Below are positions 7,901 through 17,375 of a DNA stretch of 64,000 bases, in pieces (position 1 is the stretch's first letter; every line of letters begins with the position of its first letter). The translations under genes were made by a program, and so were the position numbers. Under the pieces are notes generated by a model. The model was not told where the DNA came from, ran no database searches, and was given only the letters and a program-made list of their open reading frames with translations. The DNA comes from Moorena sp. SS36440bin_2 (lineage in GTDB: Bacteria > Cyanobacteriota > Cyanobacteriia > Cyanobacteriales > Coleofasciculaceae): contig WTKN01000389.1 of NCBI GenBank assembly GCA_011524395.1, positions 1 through 64,000 of the forward strand, read 5' to 3'.

Positions 7901-9016
7901 TCAAGGGAGTAGCCCTTTGGAGATTAGGGGTAGCATTACTTGCACTGTAGTTTGTTCTCCTAGTGTACTATCTATTGTTAATTTACCACCGTGTAACTCA
8001 ACTAGACGTTTAGCAATCACTAGCCCCAATCCTGAGCCTTGTTGTTCGTAGAGGTTACCTTTAAACTGTAAGTCCGCTTCCAATTCGGCCATTTCAGCTT
8101 CAGATATCCCTTGTCCCTTGTCGTGGACTGACAATATCAACGTATTATTTTCTGAATAGCTATTTACGCAAACAGGTGTTCCCTCTTCTGAGAATTTAAA
8201 CGCATTATTAATTAACTCTTCCAACATTTTATTAAGTCGGTTTTGTGATATAGCAATAGTAGCCTCTTGCCAATCTAATTGCAAATCCGCAACCCGTCCT
8301 GTCTTTTGAGCAAGATTCTGAATCAAATTAGCCAGAACTGCATTAGGCAATTTAGTGGTAGTCTTTCGCAGATTTTCTATTTTCTTGGAATCTGTAGCGA
8401 TTATTTCCAGCTCTGCATAAAGTAAAAAGTTCTGAATTAACCTTAATAACCTTTCACCCGACTGATGGATATCTTCTGCCATAGTCTTAATTTGATATCG
8501 TTCCAAACTTTCCCATTTCTCCATGATTAGTTTAGAAATATCCAGAATCCGATTGAGGGGTTTATCCATTTCATAGGGCAAATACAGTGTAATATTGCTG
8601 CGCAAATCATCCATTTTTTTATCTTTTTGCAACTCAAGGGCAGCTTGCTTTTCCAATCGAGTAGTAATTGCGCCTAGTAGTTCTACTCTAGTAAATGGCT
8701 TGGTTAGATAATCATCTGCTCCTAATTCCATTCCTTGGCGCTGATCAGTTTTTTCAGCTCTAGCTGTGAGAAACATAAAAGGAATAGTTGCCGTAGCAGG
8801 ATGTTTACGCAAGGTCTGCAATACCTGATAACCATCAAGTTCTGGCATCATGACATCGCAAATAATCAAATCCGGCGATTCATCCTGGGCTAACTCGATA
8901 CCAATGCGACCATTACTACCAGCAATCGCCTCAAAATCCTCAGCCTCCAGTAACTCCAGTATATTTTCTCGTACTGAAGGTTCATCTTCAATTAACAGAA
9001 TTTTTGTTTTTACCAT
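7901..9016 (-). CDS. REC-histidine-kinase-like hybrid with Tyr at the phosphoacceptor position
   Basis: 371 residues. N-terminal receiver domain with phosphoacceptor D54 (LIICDVMMPELDGYQ) and conserved K in LTKPF. It is followed by a kinase-like module. The H-box reads LPYEMDKPLNRIL instead of LPHELRTPLNGIL, so Tyr148 replaces the phosphoacceptor His. The ATPase domain keeps its N-box (LEELINNAFKFSEEG), G1 (HDKGQGIS) and G2 (GSGLGLVIAKRLVELHGG). It can probably bind ATP but cannot autophosphorylate on a histidine at the usual place. Last gene of a three-gene operon: 24 bases after the REC-GGDEF-EAL gene, whose receiver domain is a close paralogue. Confidence 0.9.
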   Translation of the reverse strand: MVKTKILLIEDEPSVRENILELLEAEDFEAIAGSNGRIGIELAQDESPDLIICDVMMPELDGYQVLQTLRKHPATATIPFMFLTARAEKTDQRQGMELGADDYLTKPFTRVELLGAITTRLEKQAALELQKDKKMDDLRSNITLYLPYEMDKPLNRILDISKLIMEKWESLERYQIKTMAEDIHQSGERLLRLIQNFLLYAELEIIATDSKKIENLRKTTTKLPNAVLANLIQNLAQKTGRVADLQLDWQEATIAISQNRLNKMLEELINNAFKFSEEGTPVCVNSYSENNTLILSVHDKGQGISEAEMAELEADLQFKGNLYEQQGSGLGLVIAKRLVELHGGKLTIDSTLGEQTTVQVMLPLISKGLLP

Positions 9017-9040
9017 TGTTTTGCGCTTTGTGAAACTAAT

Positions 9041-10777
9041 CTAATTGACTTGAGGTAGTGGGAAACCAATACCGCTATTGAGCAAACGTTTAAATTCCGG
9101 CGCTGGTAAAGCCCTACTAATCAAGTGACCCTGAACTCGATCACATTTATGAGAATAAATAAAAGCCAATTCTTCTTGAGTTTCTACTCCTTCAGCAATC
9201 AATTGTAGATTTAAACTTTTTGCCATTTGTATAATTGCCTTAGTAATAGCAGCCTGGTTAGGCTTATGCACAATATTACGGACAAAGCACTGATCAATTT
9301 TGAGAACATCAAAGGGAAATTGTTGTAAATAGCTTAATGAAGAATATCCTGTACCAAAATCATCAATTGCAATTTCTAAGCCTAGGTTTTTCAACTCATT
9401 CAACTGACGAATAGCCGTCTCAGTGTTTTTAACTAGTATACTTTCAGTTAGTTCTAATTCTAGAGTTTGATAGGTTAAATCAGTTGACTGCAAAATATTG
9501 ACTAAATTATCGTAAAAATCCGGTTTATTAAATTGACGACCTGATAAATTTACTGCTATGCGGAAAGAGGTAAATCCATCATTTTGCCAGAGTTTAGCTT
9601 GCTTACAAGCCTGCTGTAATACCCATTCTCCAATGGATAATATCAGACCGGTTTCTTCGGCGATCGGAATAAATTTTGCTGGGGGAACTAAACCGAGTTC
9701 TGGATGATGCCAACGTAATAGAGCTTCAGCACCAACAATTTTTCCTGTCTCGAGACTGATTTGGGGTTGATAGTAAACCTGGAATTCTTCCCGTTCCAAA
9801 GCATAGCGTAAACTACTCTGCAAACTAAGATGATTTGAAGAATTGACATTCAAGGCACTGGTGTAAAACTGATATTGATCACCCCCCTGACGCTTTGCCT
9901 GAAGCATCCCCTGGTTGGCATGATTAAGTAATTGTTCAACGTCTTCACCATCATGGGGATAAATAGCAATACCAATACTGGCGGTGATAAAAACTTCTTG
10001 ATCATCCAGAACGATAGTTTGAGAAAGGCTGTCAAGAATGCTTTGGACAACATTAATGACATCTTGTTTGTGTTTAGCTGTGGCTATAATAACAGCAAAT
10101 TGATCGCCATTTAAACGAGCAACTGTATCCTGATTTACCACACAATCAGCGAGGCGTTGAGCAACAAATTTTAGTAAATAATCTCCCCAAAAATGACCGA
10201 GATTATTGTTAACTTGATTAAACCGATCTAAACCCAAAGATAGAAAGGTAACCAGTTTTTGATTATCGTCGATGTGTTGTTTTACTTGCTTAAACCGTTC
10301 TCGCAAGGACAGCCGATTAGGTAGATTGGTTAAGCTGTCATGGTGTATCAAGTAATTGAGTTTATTTTTAGCTTCCTGAAGTTCAGTATTGTAATGCTTA
10401 TGAACAGCAGCTTTTTTTTTGAGTCTACTGGAAATTGACCCTAGAAGTTCTGCTCTAGTAAAGGGTTTGGTAATATAGTCGTCTGCCCCTAGTTCCATAC
10501 CCTGACGAAAATCATTTTTAGCAGCCTTTGCTGTTAAAAAAATAAAAGGAACTGTTGCCATCATTGAGTCTTGACGCAGGGATGTTAAGACACTGTAACC
10601 GTCCATTTCTGGCATCATGACATCACAGATAATTAAATCTGGGATAGTTCCTTTCGCTAAACTAACACCAACACGACCATTTTCTGCTCCAATGACATCA
10701 AACCCTTCAGCATCCAGGAGTTCTATAATGTTTTCCCGGACAAACTCTTCATCTTCAATCACTAATATTTTTCTCAT
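9041..10777 (-). CDS. REC-GGDEF-EAL response regulator (probable c-di-GMP phosphodiesterase)
   Basis: 578 residues. Receiver domain 1-120 (D52 in IICDVMMPEMDGY, K in ITKPF); GGDEF domain about 145-310; EAL domain about 325-570. The GGDEF motif is degenerate: RLNGDQFAVII, so diguanylate cyclase activity is doubtful. The EAL domain keeps its metal and catalytic motifs: GAEALLRW, NLSGRQF, LELTESILV, IDDFGTGYSSLSYL and LKIDQCFV. I therefore infer a phosphodiesterase controlled by receiver phosphorylation, with GGDEF as a possible GTP-sensing regulator. The start codon lies 2 bases past the stop of the upstream sensor kinase, so translation is likely coupled and that kinase is the likely phosphodonor. 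Confidence 0.93.
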   Translation of the reverse strand: MRKILVIEDEEFVRENIIELLDAEGFDVIGAENGRVGVSLAKGTIPDLIICDVMMPEMDGYSVLTSLRQDSMMATVPFIFLTAKAAKNDFRQGMELGADDYITKPFTRAELLGSISSRLKKKAAVHKHYNTELQEAKNKLNYLIHHDSLTNLPNRLSLRERFKQVKQHIDDNQKLVTFLSLGLDRFNQVNNNLGHFWGDYLLKFVAQRLADCVVNQDTVARLNGDQFAVIIATAKHKQDVINVVQSILDSLSQTIVLDDQEVFITASIGIAIYPHDGEDVEQLLNHANQGMLQAKRQGGDQYQFYTSALNVNSSNHLSLQSSLRYALEREEFQVYYQPQISLETGKIVGAEALLRWHHPELGLVPPAKFIPIAEETGLILSIGEWVLQQACKQAKLWQNDGFTSFRIAVNLSGRQFNKPDFYDNLVNILQSTDLTYQTLELELTESILVKNTETAIRQLNELKNLGLEIAIDDFGTGYSSLSYLQQFPFDVLKIDQCFVRNIVHKPNQAAITKAIIQMAKSLNLQLIAEGVETQEELAFIYSHKCDRVQGHLISRALPAPEFKRLLNSGIGFPLPQVN

Positions 10778-10779
10778 AA

Positions 10780-13044
10780 TTAATTTGATAGTAAGTAATA
10801 TATTGGCAGGGTTACAGTAAAGGTTGTACCGACAGTTACCTCACTTTCTAGATCAATTTGACCTTGGTAGATATCGATACACTTTTTGACAATTGTCAAT
10901 CCTAATCCAGTGCCAGTAATTGTTCCGACATTTGTACCTCGATGAAAGGTCTCAAATAGTAGTCCTTGGTCTTCTTCAGGAATACCAATACCTTGATCGC
11001 TGATTTTAAAGATAGCCTGATTGGCAGAGCAAGTGAGTTGAAGCTCAACCGTGGTACCATTGGGAGAATACTTCAGTGCATTACTCAGCAAATTCTCCAA
11101 AATTTGCCTAAGCAATTTTTCATCCATATACGGTCGGGTGGATGATAACGAAATATCCGCATTATTTTTTTCATGATTAATTCCTAATTGATAACCAATT
11201 TTTTCTAAGTTATAAATAAAAATTATTATGTGATTATTTCTATCATAAATATTAAAATCATTAATTAAATCGGTGCAAAATTTATCTAATTCTATCGGTT
11301 TTAAATTTAACTCTATTTTACCAGATTCTACCTTACCAATTAGCAATATATCATTCAAAATACTGGTCATATGTTTAACCATTTTTTGAATGCGATTTAG
11401 GTGATTCTTTTTTTTATAGTCTGACCATTTATTACCGTAATGTTCCAGTAACTCTGCTGATGAACAAATCGTTGTTAGAGGGGTACGAAATTCGTGAGAT
11501 GTCATGGTTATGAATCGAGTTTTTAGCTCCCCAAGTTGTTTCTCTTTAGCCAGTGCATTGAGAATTTCTAATTCTGTTTGTTTTCGTTTAGTGATATCTC
11601 TATCAACCCCTCGATAACCACAAAAATTGCCAAGACGATCAAAAATTGGTACACCACTGGTTTCCAGAATCACTAACTGACTATTTTTGTGAATTCTGGT
11701 ATTTTCAAAGTTGCTAAAGGGGTGTTTTAAAATTGTAAAGGAAGCCAAAATTTCCATCACACGTTTTCCCTCTTCCTGTGACATTAAGTCAAAGGGAGTT
11801 TTGCCAACTACTTCTGATGGTTCATAACCGAGTAAGTCCCAGACTTTCGGACTAGCGTAGGTATAGACAGCATTTTCATCCATCTCCCACATCCAATTAC
11901 TACTAATTTCTACGACATTACGAAACCGCTCTTCACTCTGCCGCAACTGCTCTTCCGCCTTCTGGCGCTCAATAATCTCCCCCTTAAGTGCTTGGTTAGC
12001 TTTCCTCAGAGCAGCAGTACGTTGTTGAACTATGACTTCCAAAGCATCATTGACTTGTGCTAGGGTGAGTCGTGCTTCAATACGCTCAGTGATATCCTGG
12101 ACAATAACAGCAACTTCATCTAACCCACTTTTAACAATACGAGCCTCAAAGTAGCGGAGTTTACCATCTTGTCTGACTGGGGACTCAATAACTTGCATCT
12201 CATCACTTTCTAGGGCTATTTCCACATGCTCCCAAATTAATCCTGCTACCTCAGTGGGTAAACAGTTATGTAAATGTTTCCCAATACAGTTATTGGTGAG
12301 AAACAGCACAGGGTTTTCAATGGCCGCTTTCCAATCCAAGTAAAAGCCATCCCGATTGACACGAAAGATTACATCTGGTATGGCTTCTAAGAGTGCTCGG
12401 TTTCTAGCCTCGCTTACTTTTAGTGCAGACTCTTTTTGTTTAAGTTCTTGGCTTTGTTTTTGATAGAGTTGCTCAAGTTCTTGGTGGGTTAGAGCAATGG
12501 CAAAATGATCGGCGATCCCTTGGATGAAGGCAATTTCTTGAACTGTCCATTCTCGTTCGTGATCGCACTGATACAAGGTCATACTACCCAGACAAGACTG
12601 CCCATGCAGCAGTGGCACCATCATGATGGCACGAATGTCACATGGATAGGTTAACTCCTTCAGTTCTGGTGGGAGTTTTCCCTCCGATTCAGGAATAATC
12701 AACGGTTTGCCCTGAGCTAGCCAGGAGTGATAACTCTCAAATAGGTGGCGAAATACCTCGATCAGACATGGCTCGGCTGTACTGTCCACTGATTGGGTAA
12801 TGGGAAAGCTAACTTGATGAGTTGCCATAGCTGGAGGGTCGTGAGTGGGAAACATTAAACAGCCACTCACTTGCAAGATTTGACGTAATTGATTAGCTAT
12901 GGTATATAGCAATTCATTGAGGACTAACGTCCTCCTTGTAACCTGGGCAATCTGGTTAATCATTTCCGCTTGGACTTTCAAGAGGTAATAGTCCACTCTT
13001 TGATGTCCAGTGCTCGATTCCATGGGTGCATGCTCAGGTAACAT
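10780..13044 (-). CDS. GAF-PAS-PAS sensor histidine kinase
   Basis: 754 residues from the ATG at 13044; the track's start two codons earlier is a TTG. Order: GAF domain (about 30-195), PAS domain (about 215-325), coiled coil with QQRTAALRKANQALKGEI, second PAS (about 375-490, ending GYRGVDRDITKRKQ), HisKA (MTSHEFRTPLTTICSSAELL, phosphoacceptor His) and HATPase_c (ENLLSNALKYSPNG, ISDQGIGIPEED, GTGLGLTIVKK). No membrane segment, so a cytoplasmic sensor. All catalytic motifs are intact, unlike the kinase-like protein two genes downstream. First gene of the operon with the REC-GGDEF-EAL and REC-pseudokinase genes; ligand unknown. Confidence 0.93.
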   Translation of the reverse strand: MLPEHAPMESSTGHQRVDYYLLKVQAEMINQIAQVTRRTLVLNELLYTIANQLRQILQVSGCLMFPTHDPPAMATHQVSFPITQSVDSTAEPCLIEVFRHLFESYHSWLAQGKPLIIPESEGKLPPELKELTYPCDIRAIMMVPLLHGQSCLGSMTLYQCDHEREWTVQEIAFIQGIADHFAIALTHQELEQLYQKQSQELKQKESALKVSEARNRALLEAIPDVIFRVNRDGFYLDWKAAIENPVLFLTNNCIGKHLHNCLPTEVAGLIWEHVEIALESDEMQVIESPVRQDGKLRYFEARIVKSGLDEVAVIVQDITERIEARLTLAQVNDALEVIVQQRTAALRKANQALKGEIIERQKAEEQLRQSEERFRNVVEISSNWMWEMDENAVYTYASPKVWDLLGYEPSEVVGKTPFDLMSQEEGKRVMEILASFTILKHPFSNFENTRIHKNSQLVILETSGVPIFDRLGNFCGYRGVDRDITKRKQTELEILNALAKEKQLGELKTRFITMTSHEFRTPLTTICSSAELLEHYGNKWSDYKKKNHLNRIQKMVKHMTSILNDILLIGKVESGKIELNLKPIELDKFCTDLINDFNIYDRNNHIIIFIYNLEKIGYQLGINHEKNNADISLSSTRPYMDEKLLRQILENLLSNALKYSPNGTTVELQLTCSANQAIFKISDQGIGIPEEDQGLLFETFHRGTNVGTITGTGLGLTIVKKCIDIYQGQIDLESEVTVGTTFTVTLPIYYLLSN

Positions 13045-13653
13045 AACCAATAAAATTAGCTAAGAGCGGAACTATCTAGCCTAGACTGGACATAGATTCA
13101 CCCGCCATCAACTCAACGCTTTACCATAATTTTCAGCCCATCCCCACCAATCAATTCGGGGGATTTGAGGTCAGTTGTCCATTGTCAGTTGCGCACGCAG
13201 CTACTAGCTTTTAGTTATGGGCTAAGTGCTAATTACATGCTAGCAAGCTGACCATTGACCACTGACCATTGCAAGGCGTCGATTCATGCCCATACCAAGA
13301 AAATAGGGGCAACACTCGCCGCCCAACCTTAGGTGATGATAAGATATTACACCACCCGATGATGCCTAAATTGTTGCACAGTCTTAGTTTCTATCCCTCG
13401 TGGAAACTACGGTGTCTTAGCTAGTTTGTCTATCTTGAAACCTGTAAATTTACGAACAGTTAGTGTATGATTGGTCTTTGGTGATTGGTTATGGGTCAAA
13501 GCGCGTTTCTCAGTCAGATTAACCCTAGGTCTTACCCGTTCGCGCCACTGTCGCCCCTTGGGCGAAAGGAAGTGTGAGATGATGAGTCAAAGGAGACTAT
13601 GGCTGTAGACTTTTGACAAAAAAACCTTAGTATGCTAAGGAAGCTTATACCCT
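13045..13653. other. Intergenic region with dispersed repeats, no gene seen
   Basis: About 600 bases between the sensor kinase start and the histidine phosphatase terminator. I see no credible ORF. It holds repeats of the GACCATTGACCACTGACCATT kind with a partly inverted copy (GTCAGTTGTCCATTGTCAGTT) and a GC-rich stretch CGTTCGCGCCACTGTCGCCCC that resembles the palindromic repeat found elsewhere in the window. The sensor-operon promoter must lie near its left edge but I cannot pick it out. Confidence 0.5.
13618..13640 (-). terminator. Rho-independent terminator of the histidine phosphatase gene
   Basis: On the minus strand a perfect 6-bp stem with a 4-base loop (CCTTAG-CATA-CTAAGG) is followed directly by seven T residues. 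It sits 14 bases beyond the stop codon of the 13654-14292 gene, the right place and orientation. Confidence 0.75.
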
Positions 13654-14292
13654 TCAATTAAACCGGATGACATCTTGTGTCTGACTCAGGTGAGAGGTAT
13701 CTCCATTAAGTTCCATCACCCACTGTTTTTCTTGGCGCACTAGTTTAACTAAACAGCACAATGATGCTTTAATGTCTTGTGTGGAACCCACTAGTCCCTG
13801 AGTGGTTCCAACTACTGATGGTCCGTGACCAACCAGTAGTAAGTCTTCTGAAAATTGAGCGGTGATACGTTGTGCCGTTTCACCTGTTCGTTTAAGTAAA
13901 GCAACACTTGTTTCTGGATATTCAGGGATTACACAGGAAGTATAACTGGTGTCAATTCGCTGAAACTGCTTGTGCAAGACTTCATTAGGCAGTCTTTCTG
14001 GTTCAGTTGCCATCCACTCAGGATTGAGCCATTCACTTAAACCCAACTCTAGCTTAATAGGTAAATCCAGAATTTCTGCGACTTGGTTAGCCGTTTGGAC
14101 AGTTCGTAAAAACGGTGAGGCGAATATATGCCTAATTCCTTCTCCTACAAGGCGTTGAGCAAGTTGGGCGGCTTGGAGTTCCCCATCTCCTGAAAGGGGT
14201 GGATCATAGGGTCGCTCTGCCATGTTGAACCATTCGGGGTTAACAAAGTCAAGGCGGTTTCCGTGTCTGGCAATCCAAACTGTTTGCGTCAT
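13654..14292 (-). CDS. Histidine phosphatase family protein (phosphoglycerate-mutase-like)
   Basis: 212 residues. The catalytic RHG motif is at the N-terminus (VWIARHGNRLDFV), followed by PPLSGDGELQAAQLAQRL, FASPFLRTVQTA and, near the C-terminus, LLVGHGPSVVG with the second catalytic His. This is the branch-2-like layout of the phosphoglycerate mutase/acid phosphatase superfamily. Substrate cannot be told from sequence. Monocistronic: its own terminator follows, and the sigma factor gene upstream is divergent. Confidence 0.88.
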   Translation of the reverse strand: MTQTVWIARHGNRLDFVNPEWFNMAERPYDPPLSGDGELQAAQLAQRLVGEGIRHIFASPFLRTVQTANQVAEILDLPIKLELGLSEWLNPEWMATEPERLPNEVLHKQFQRIDTSYTSCVIPEYPETSVALLKRTGETAQRITAQFSEDLLLVGHGPSVVGTTQGLVGSTQDIKASLCCLVKLVRQEKQWVMELNGDTSHLSQTQDVIRFN

Positions 14293-14451
14293 CTTACCTT
14301 ACACCCTCTTCGGGAATTTAGTTAAGTTATGTTAATTTTATTAAAATAATTTAACTCAAATCCCACGAAGCTTATCATCTGGTTTGGAAAACCAGCATGG
14401 TTTGCTTTAATTTTCTTAATTTATATCTCACTGATAACGCCATCGAATCCA

Positions 14452-15411
14452 ATGAAAACCGCTCAGGACTCTACAGATTTAGTTCGTACTTATTTAAAGG
14501 AAATCGGTCGTGTACCATTACTGACCCATGAGCAGGAAATTTTTTATGGGAAAAAGGTTAAGCAGTTAACAACCTTAAAGGAGGTTAAAGAGTCCCTTGT
14601 CCAACAGCTGGGTCGTGAACCTACGTTTTCTGAGTGGGCAACAGCATCTTCCCTAACGGATTCTCAGTTAAAGTCTAGCATCGCTGTTGGTGAATCCGCT
14701 AAACGCAAGATGGTGGAAGCCAATTTGCGATTGGTGGTGGCAGTGGCAAAGAAATACATTAAGCGTAATCTCGAGTTGCTGGACTTGATTCAAGAGGGAA
14801 CCATCGGCTTGCAGCGGGGTGTAGAAAAATTTGACCCTACCAAAGGCTATCGTTTTTCTACCTACGCCTACTGGTGGATAAGGCAGGCAATTACTCGTGC
14901 GATCGCAGAAAAAGGGCGCACGATTCGCCTTCCTATCCATATTACCGAGAAGTTAAACAAAATCAAAAAAGCCCAGCGCCAACTTTCCCAAAAGCTGGGA
15001 CGAACAGCTACTATCTCAGAATTGGCAATTGAGTTGAACCTAACACCATTACAATTGCGGGAGTACTTCGAGCAAGCACGTCAACCCCTATCTTTGGAGT
15101 TGCGAGTGGGGGATAACAAAGATACAGAATTGGTTGAGTTGCTCGAAGACACCGGTCCTGGACCAGAAGACTTTGTGACTCAATCGTTAATGCAGCTAGA
15201 CTTAGAGAAATTCATGGATGATTTGACACCGCAGCAGAGGCAGGTGTTGAGACTTCGTTATGGCTTGGCAGAGGAAGAACCAATGACATTAGCCAAAATT
15301 GGTCAACACCTCAATATCAGCCGTGAACGAGTGCGACAAATCGAACGAGAAGCGATCGCTAAACTTCGTAAGCGTCAAGGGGATATGCGGGAATATATCC
15401 CAGCTAGTTAA
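14452..15411 (+). CDS. Group 2 RNA polymerase sigma factor (RpoD/SigA-like, non-essential type)
   Basis: 319 residues, typical of cyanobacterial group 2 sigma factors. Region 1.2 ([22 protein letters not shown]), regions 2.1-2.4 ([69 protein letters not shown]), region 3 and region 4.2 ([30 protein letters not shown]) are all present; the long region 1.1 of the primary factor is absent. These factors direct polymerase to stress, nutrient or circadian promoters. It resembles SigB/SigD-type proteins but I do not assign the letter. Divergent from the histidine phosphatase gene. Confidence 0.93.
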   Translation: MKTAQDSTDLVRTYLKEIGRVPLLTHEQEIFYGKKVKQLTTLKEVKESLVQQLGREPTFSEWATASSLTDSQLKSSIAVGESAKRKMVEANLRLVVAVAKKYIKRNLELLDLIQEGTIGLQRGVEKFDPTKGYRFSTYAYWWIRQAITRAIAEKGRTIRLPIHITEKLNKIKKAQRQLSQKLGRTATISELAIELNLTPLQLREYFEQARQPLSLELRVGDNKDTELVELLEDTGPGPEDFVTQSLMQLDLEKFMDDLTPQQRQVLRLRYGLAEEEPMTLAKIGQHLNISRERVRQIEREAIAKLRKRQGDMREYIPAS

Positions 15412-15430
15412 GTTGTTCTGAGTCGGTTTA

Positions 15431-15483
15431 GTCATTAGTCATTAGTCATTAGTCATTAGCCACAATCACCAATGACTAATGAC
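15431..15483. repeat. Heptamer repeat (TCATTAG)n forming a 13-bp hairpin
   Basis: TCATTAG repeats in tandem after the sigma factor gene, and a complementary AATGACTAATGAC follows. GTCATTAGTCATT (15445-15457) and AATGACTAATGAC (15471-15483) make a perfect 13-bp stem with a 13-base loop. No T-run follows, so I call it a repeat that could act as an mRNA 3' structure rather than a terminator. Confidence 0.75.
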
Positions 15484-15644
15484 CAATAGGTGAGAAAATC
15501 AGATCCTAGATGGTTCGGTTCCACCCACTTTGCCATGGTCATTTGCCTGTTAAAGTAATTAGAAATACGAAGCAGTAGAGCTAAACAGATAAACATCATC
15601 ATTGGCTGCCGACTCTAGTAGAAAAACCGGAATTAGCCATCGCT

Positions 15645-15650
15645 AGGAGG
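15645..15650 (+). promoter_or_regulatory. Shine-Dalgarno deciding a GTG start
   Basis: AGGAGG lies 7 bases before the GTG at 15658, which supports the GTG as the start of the DUF760 gene; there is no suitable ATG nearby upstream. Confidence 0.75.
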
Positions 15651-15657
15651 TAAAACG

Positions 15658-16005
15658 GTGAATAACGCATCCAATTCCAATCATGTTCCTGAGTTCTTTG
15701 ATAAAGATTCTGACAATAATTTACTCTGGCAGTATGTTCAATCAATGAGTCCAGAAACCATTACCCAGCTGTCTAGACCAACGTCTTCGGAAGTCTATCA
15801 GGTGATGGAAAACAATATTATGGGAATGTTGGGAAACTTGCCTTCCCAAGACTTTGGCGTAACTATCAGTACTAGCCGTGAGAATCTAGGTCGCCTTTTG
15901 GCTTCAGCCATGGTTAGCGGCTATTTCCTTAGGAACGCTGAACAACGTATGGTTTTTGATAAGTCTTTGCAAATAGCTGAATCTCAATCTGTGGAGGAAG
16001 ATTAG
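15658..16005 (+). CDS. DUF760 family protein
   Basis: 115 residues with the typical cyanobacterial and chloroplast DUF760 body: LLWQYVQSMSPETITQLSRPTSSEVYQVMENNIMGMLGNLPSQDFGVTISTSRENLGRLLASAMVSGYFLRNAEQRMVF. Function in cyanobacteria is unknown; plant relatives are plastid proteins. No signal peptide or membrane segment, so soluble. GTG start with a strong Shine-Dalgarno. It sits 47 bases before mutY on the same strand and may share its transcript. Confidence 0.9.
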   Translation: MNNASNSNHVPEFFDKDSDNNLLWQYVQSMSPETITQLSRPTSSEVYQVMENNIMGMLGNLPSQDFGVTISTSRENLGRLLASAMVSGYFLRNAEQRMVFDKSLQIAESQSVEED

Positions 16006-16052
16006 TCAAACCTTGGCCCCATAGGGCTGAATCTATAGATTTAAGCGAGAAA

Positions 16053-17180
16053 ATGCCCAATCGAATATCGGCAGATCAATACCTGAGTCTGTCGGTTTCT
16101 ATTATTGAGGAACAAAGAAGATCACTCTTGGACTGGTATACCAGAGCTGGTCGAGATTTACCTTGGCGACGAAGTTGGGAACCCTATAGCATCTGGGTAT
16201 CTGAAATTATGCTACAGCAGACCCAGGTCAAAACGGTCATTCCCTACTATCACCGCTGGATGGAGCAATTTCCCACCCTCGAACATCTGGCATCTGCTGA
16301 CTTACAGCAAGTCCTCAAAGCTTGGGAGGGTCTGGGATATTACTCCCGTGCTCGCAACTTGCACGCCTGCGCTAAAACAATTATGCAGTGTCATGGTGGC
16401 GTTTTTCCCCAAAAGCTGAGCCAGGTCTTAGCATTATCAGGGATTGGTAGAACAACAGCAGGTGGTATTCTCAGCGCTGCCTTCAATCAGCCAGTGGCTA
16501 TTCTCGATGGTAATGTCAAACGAGTACTAGCACGATTGGTAGCATTGCCGATACCACCTGCCAAAGCCACTCAACAATTATGGAAGCTATCAGAAGCCTT
16601 ACTGGATCATCAACATCCTCGAGAGTTTAACCAAGCAATAATGGATTTGGGAGCAACTATCTGTACTCGGAAAACTCCCAATTGCCCTGATTGTCCCTGG
16701 AAATCTTACTGTCAGGCTTACAATCTAGGTATTCAATCTGAAATACCTATGCGTGAACCATCTTCTCCCCTACCCACAAAAAATATCGGTGTTGCTGTAA
16801 TCTGGAACGACCAGGGACAAATTCTAATCGACCGCCGACCTGCAAAAGGTTTATTGGGTGGTCTTTGGGAGTTTCCTGGTGGCAAAATTGAGCTTGGTGA
16901 AACTGTTCCGGAATGTATTAAACGCGAAATTCAGGAAGAATTGGGCATTGAGATTGAGGTTGGGGAACACCTGATCACAATCAATCACGCCTACAGCCAC
17001 TTTCGTGTGGTGCTAAGTGTACACCACTGTCGCCATCTCAGTGGTGTTCCGCAACCTATTGAATGTGATGAGATTCGCTGGGTCACCTTAGATGAAGTAG
17101 ATCAGTTTCCCTTCCCCAAAGCCAATACTCAGATTATTGCGGCTTTGCGCTCTCAAGAGGGGAGAAACGATGAAGTATGA
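16053..17180 (+). CDS. mutY: A/G-specific adenine glycosylase MutY with C-terminal NUDIX domain
   Basis: 375 residues. It removes adenine mispaired with 8-oxoguanine. The catalytic Glu is in WVSEIMLQQTQVKTVIPYY, the helix-hairpin-helix is LSGIGRTTAGGILSAAF, and the catalytic Asp is in AILDGNVKRVLAR. The iron-sulfur loop CTRKTPNCPDCPWKSYC gives the C-x6-C-x2-C-x5-C ligands. A C-terminal MutT-like 8-oxoG recognition domain (about 245-365) carries a complete NUDIX box (GGKIELGETVPECIKREIQEELGI), so it may also keep hydrolase activity, which standard MutY C-domains lack. Cytoplasmic DNA repair. Follows DUF760. Confidence 0.96.
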   Translation: MPNRISADQYLSLSVSIIEEQRRSLLDWYTRAGRDLPWRRSWEPYSIWVSEIMLQQTQVKTVIPYYHRWMEQFPTLEHLASADLQQVLKAWEGLGYYSRARNLHACAKTIMQCHGGVFPQKLSQVLALSGIGRTTAGGILSAAFNQPVAILDGNVKRVLARLVALPIPPAKATQQLWKLSEALLDHQHPREFNQAIMDLGATICTRKTPNCPDCPWKSYCQAYNLGIQSEIPMREPSSPLPTKNIGVAVIWNDQGQILIDRRPAKGLLGGLWEFPGGKIELGETVPECIKREIQEELGIEIEVGEHLITINHAYSHFRVVLSVHHCRHLSGVPQPIECDEIRWVTLDEVDQFPFPKANTQIIAALRSQEGRNDEV

Positions 17181-17375
17181 AGTGTCACTGCTAGTTGTGG
17201 GTAAAGTGTCAGTTAAGGTTTCTCCCATTTAACTTTTGGAACTCTGAAACTGAATCCCTGATAGTACCTTAGCTCGGTTCTCATAATTAATTAGATGCAG
17301 TAAAGCGCGATTACCTGATCGGTTCAACTAATAAAGCGCTTTCAACCTAAAAGGTTTTACCTTCAAACCCATTTC

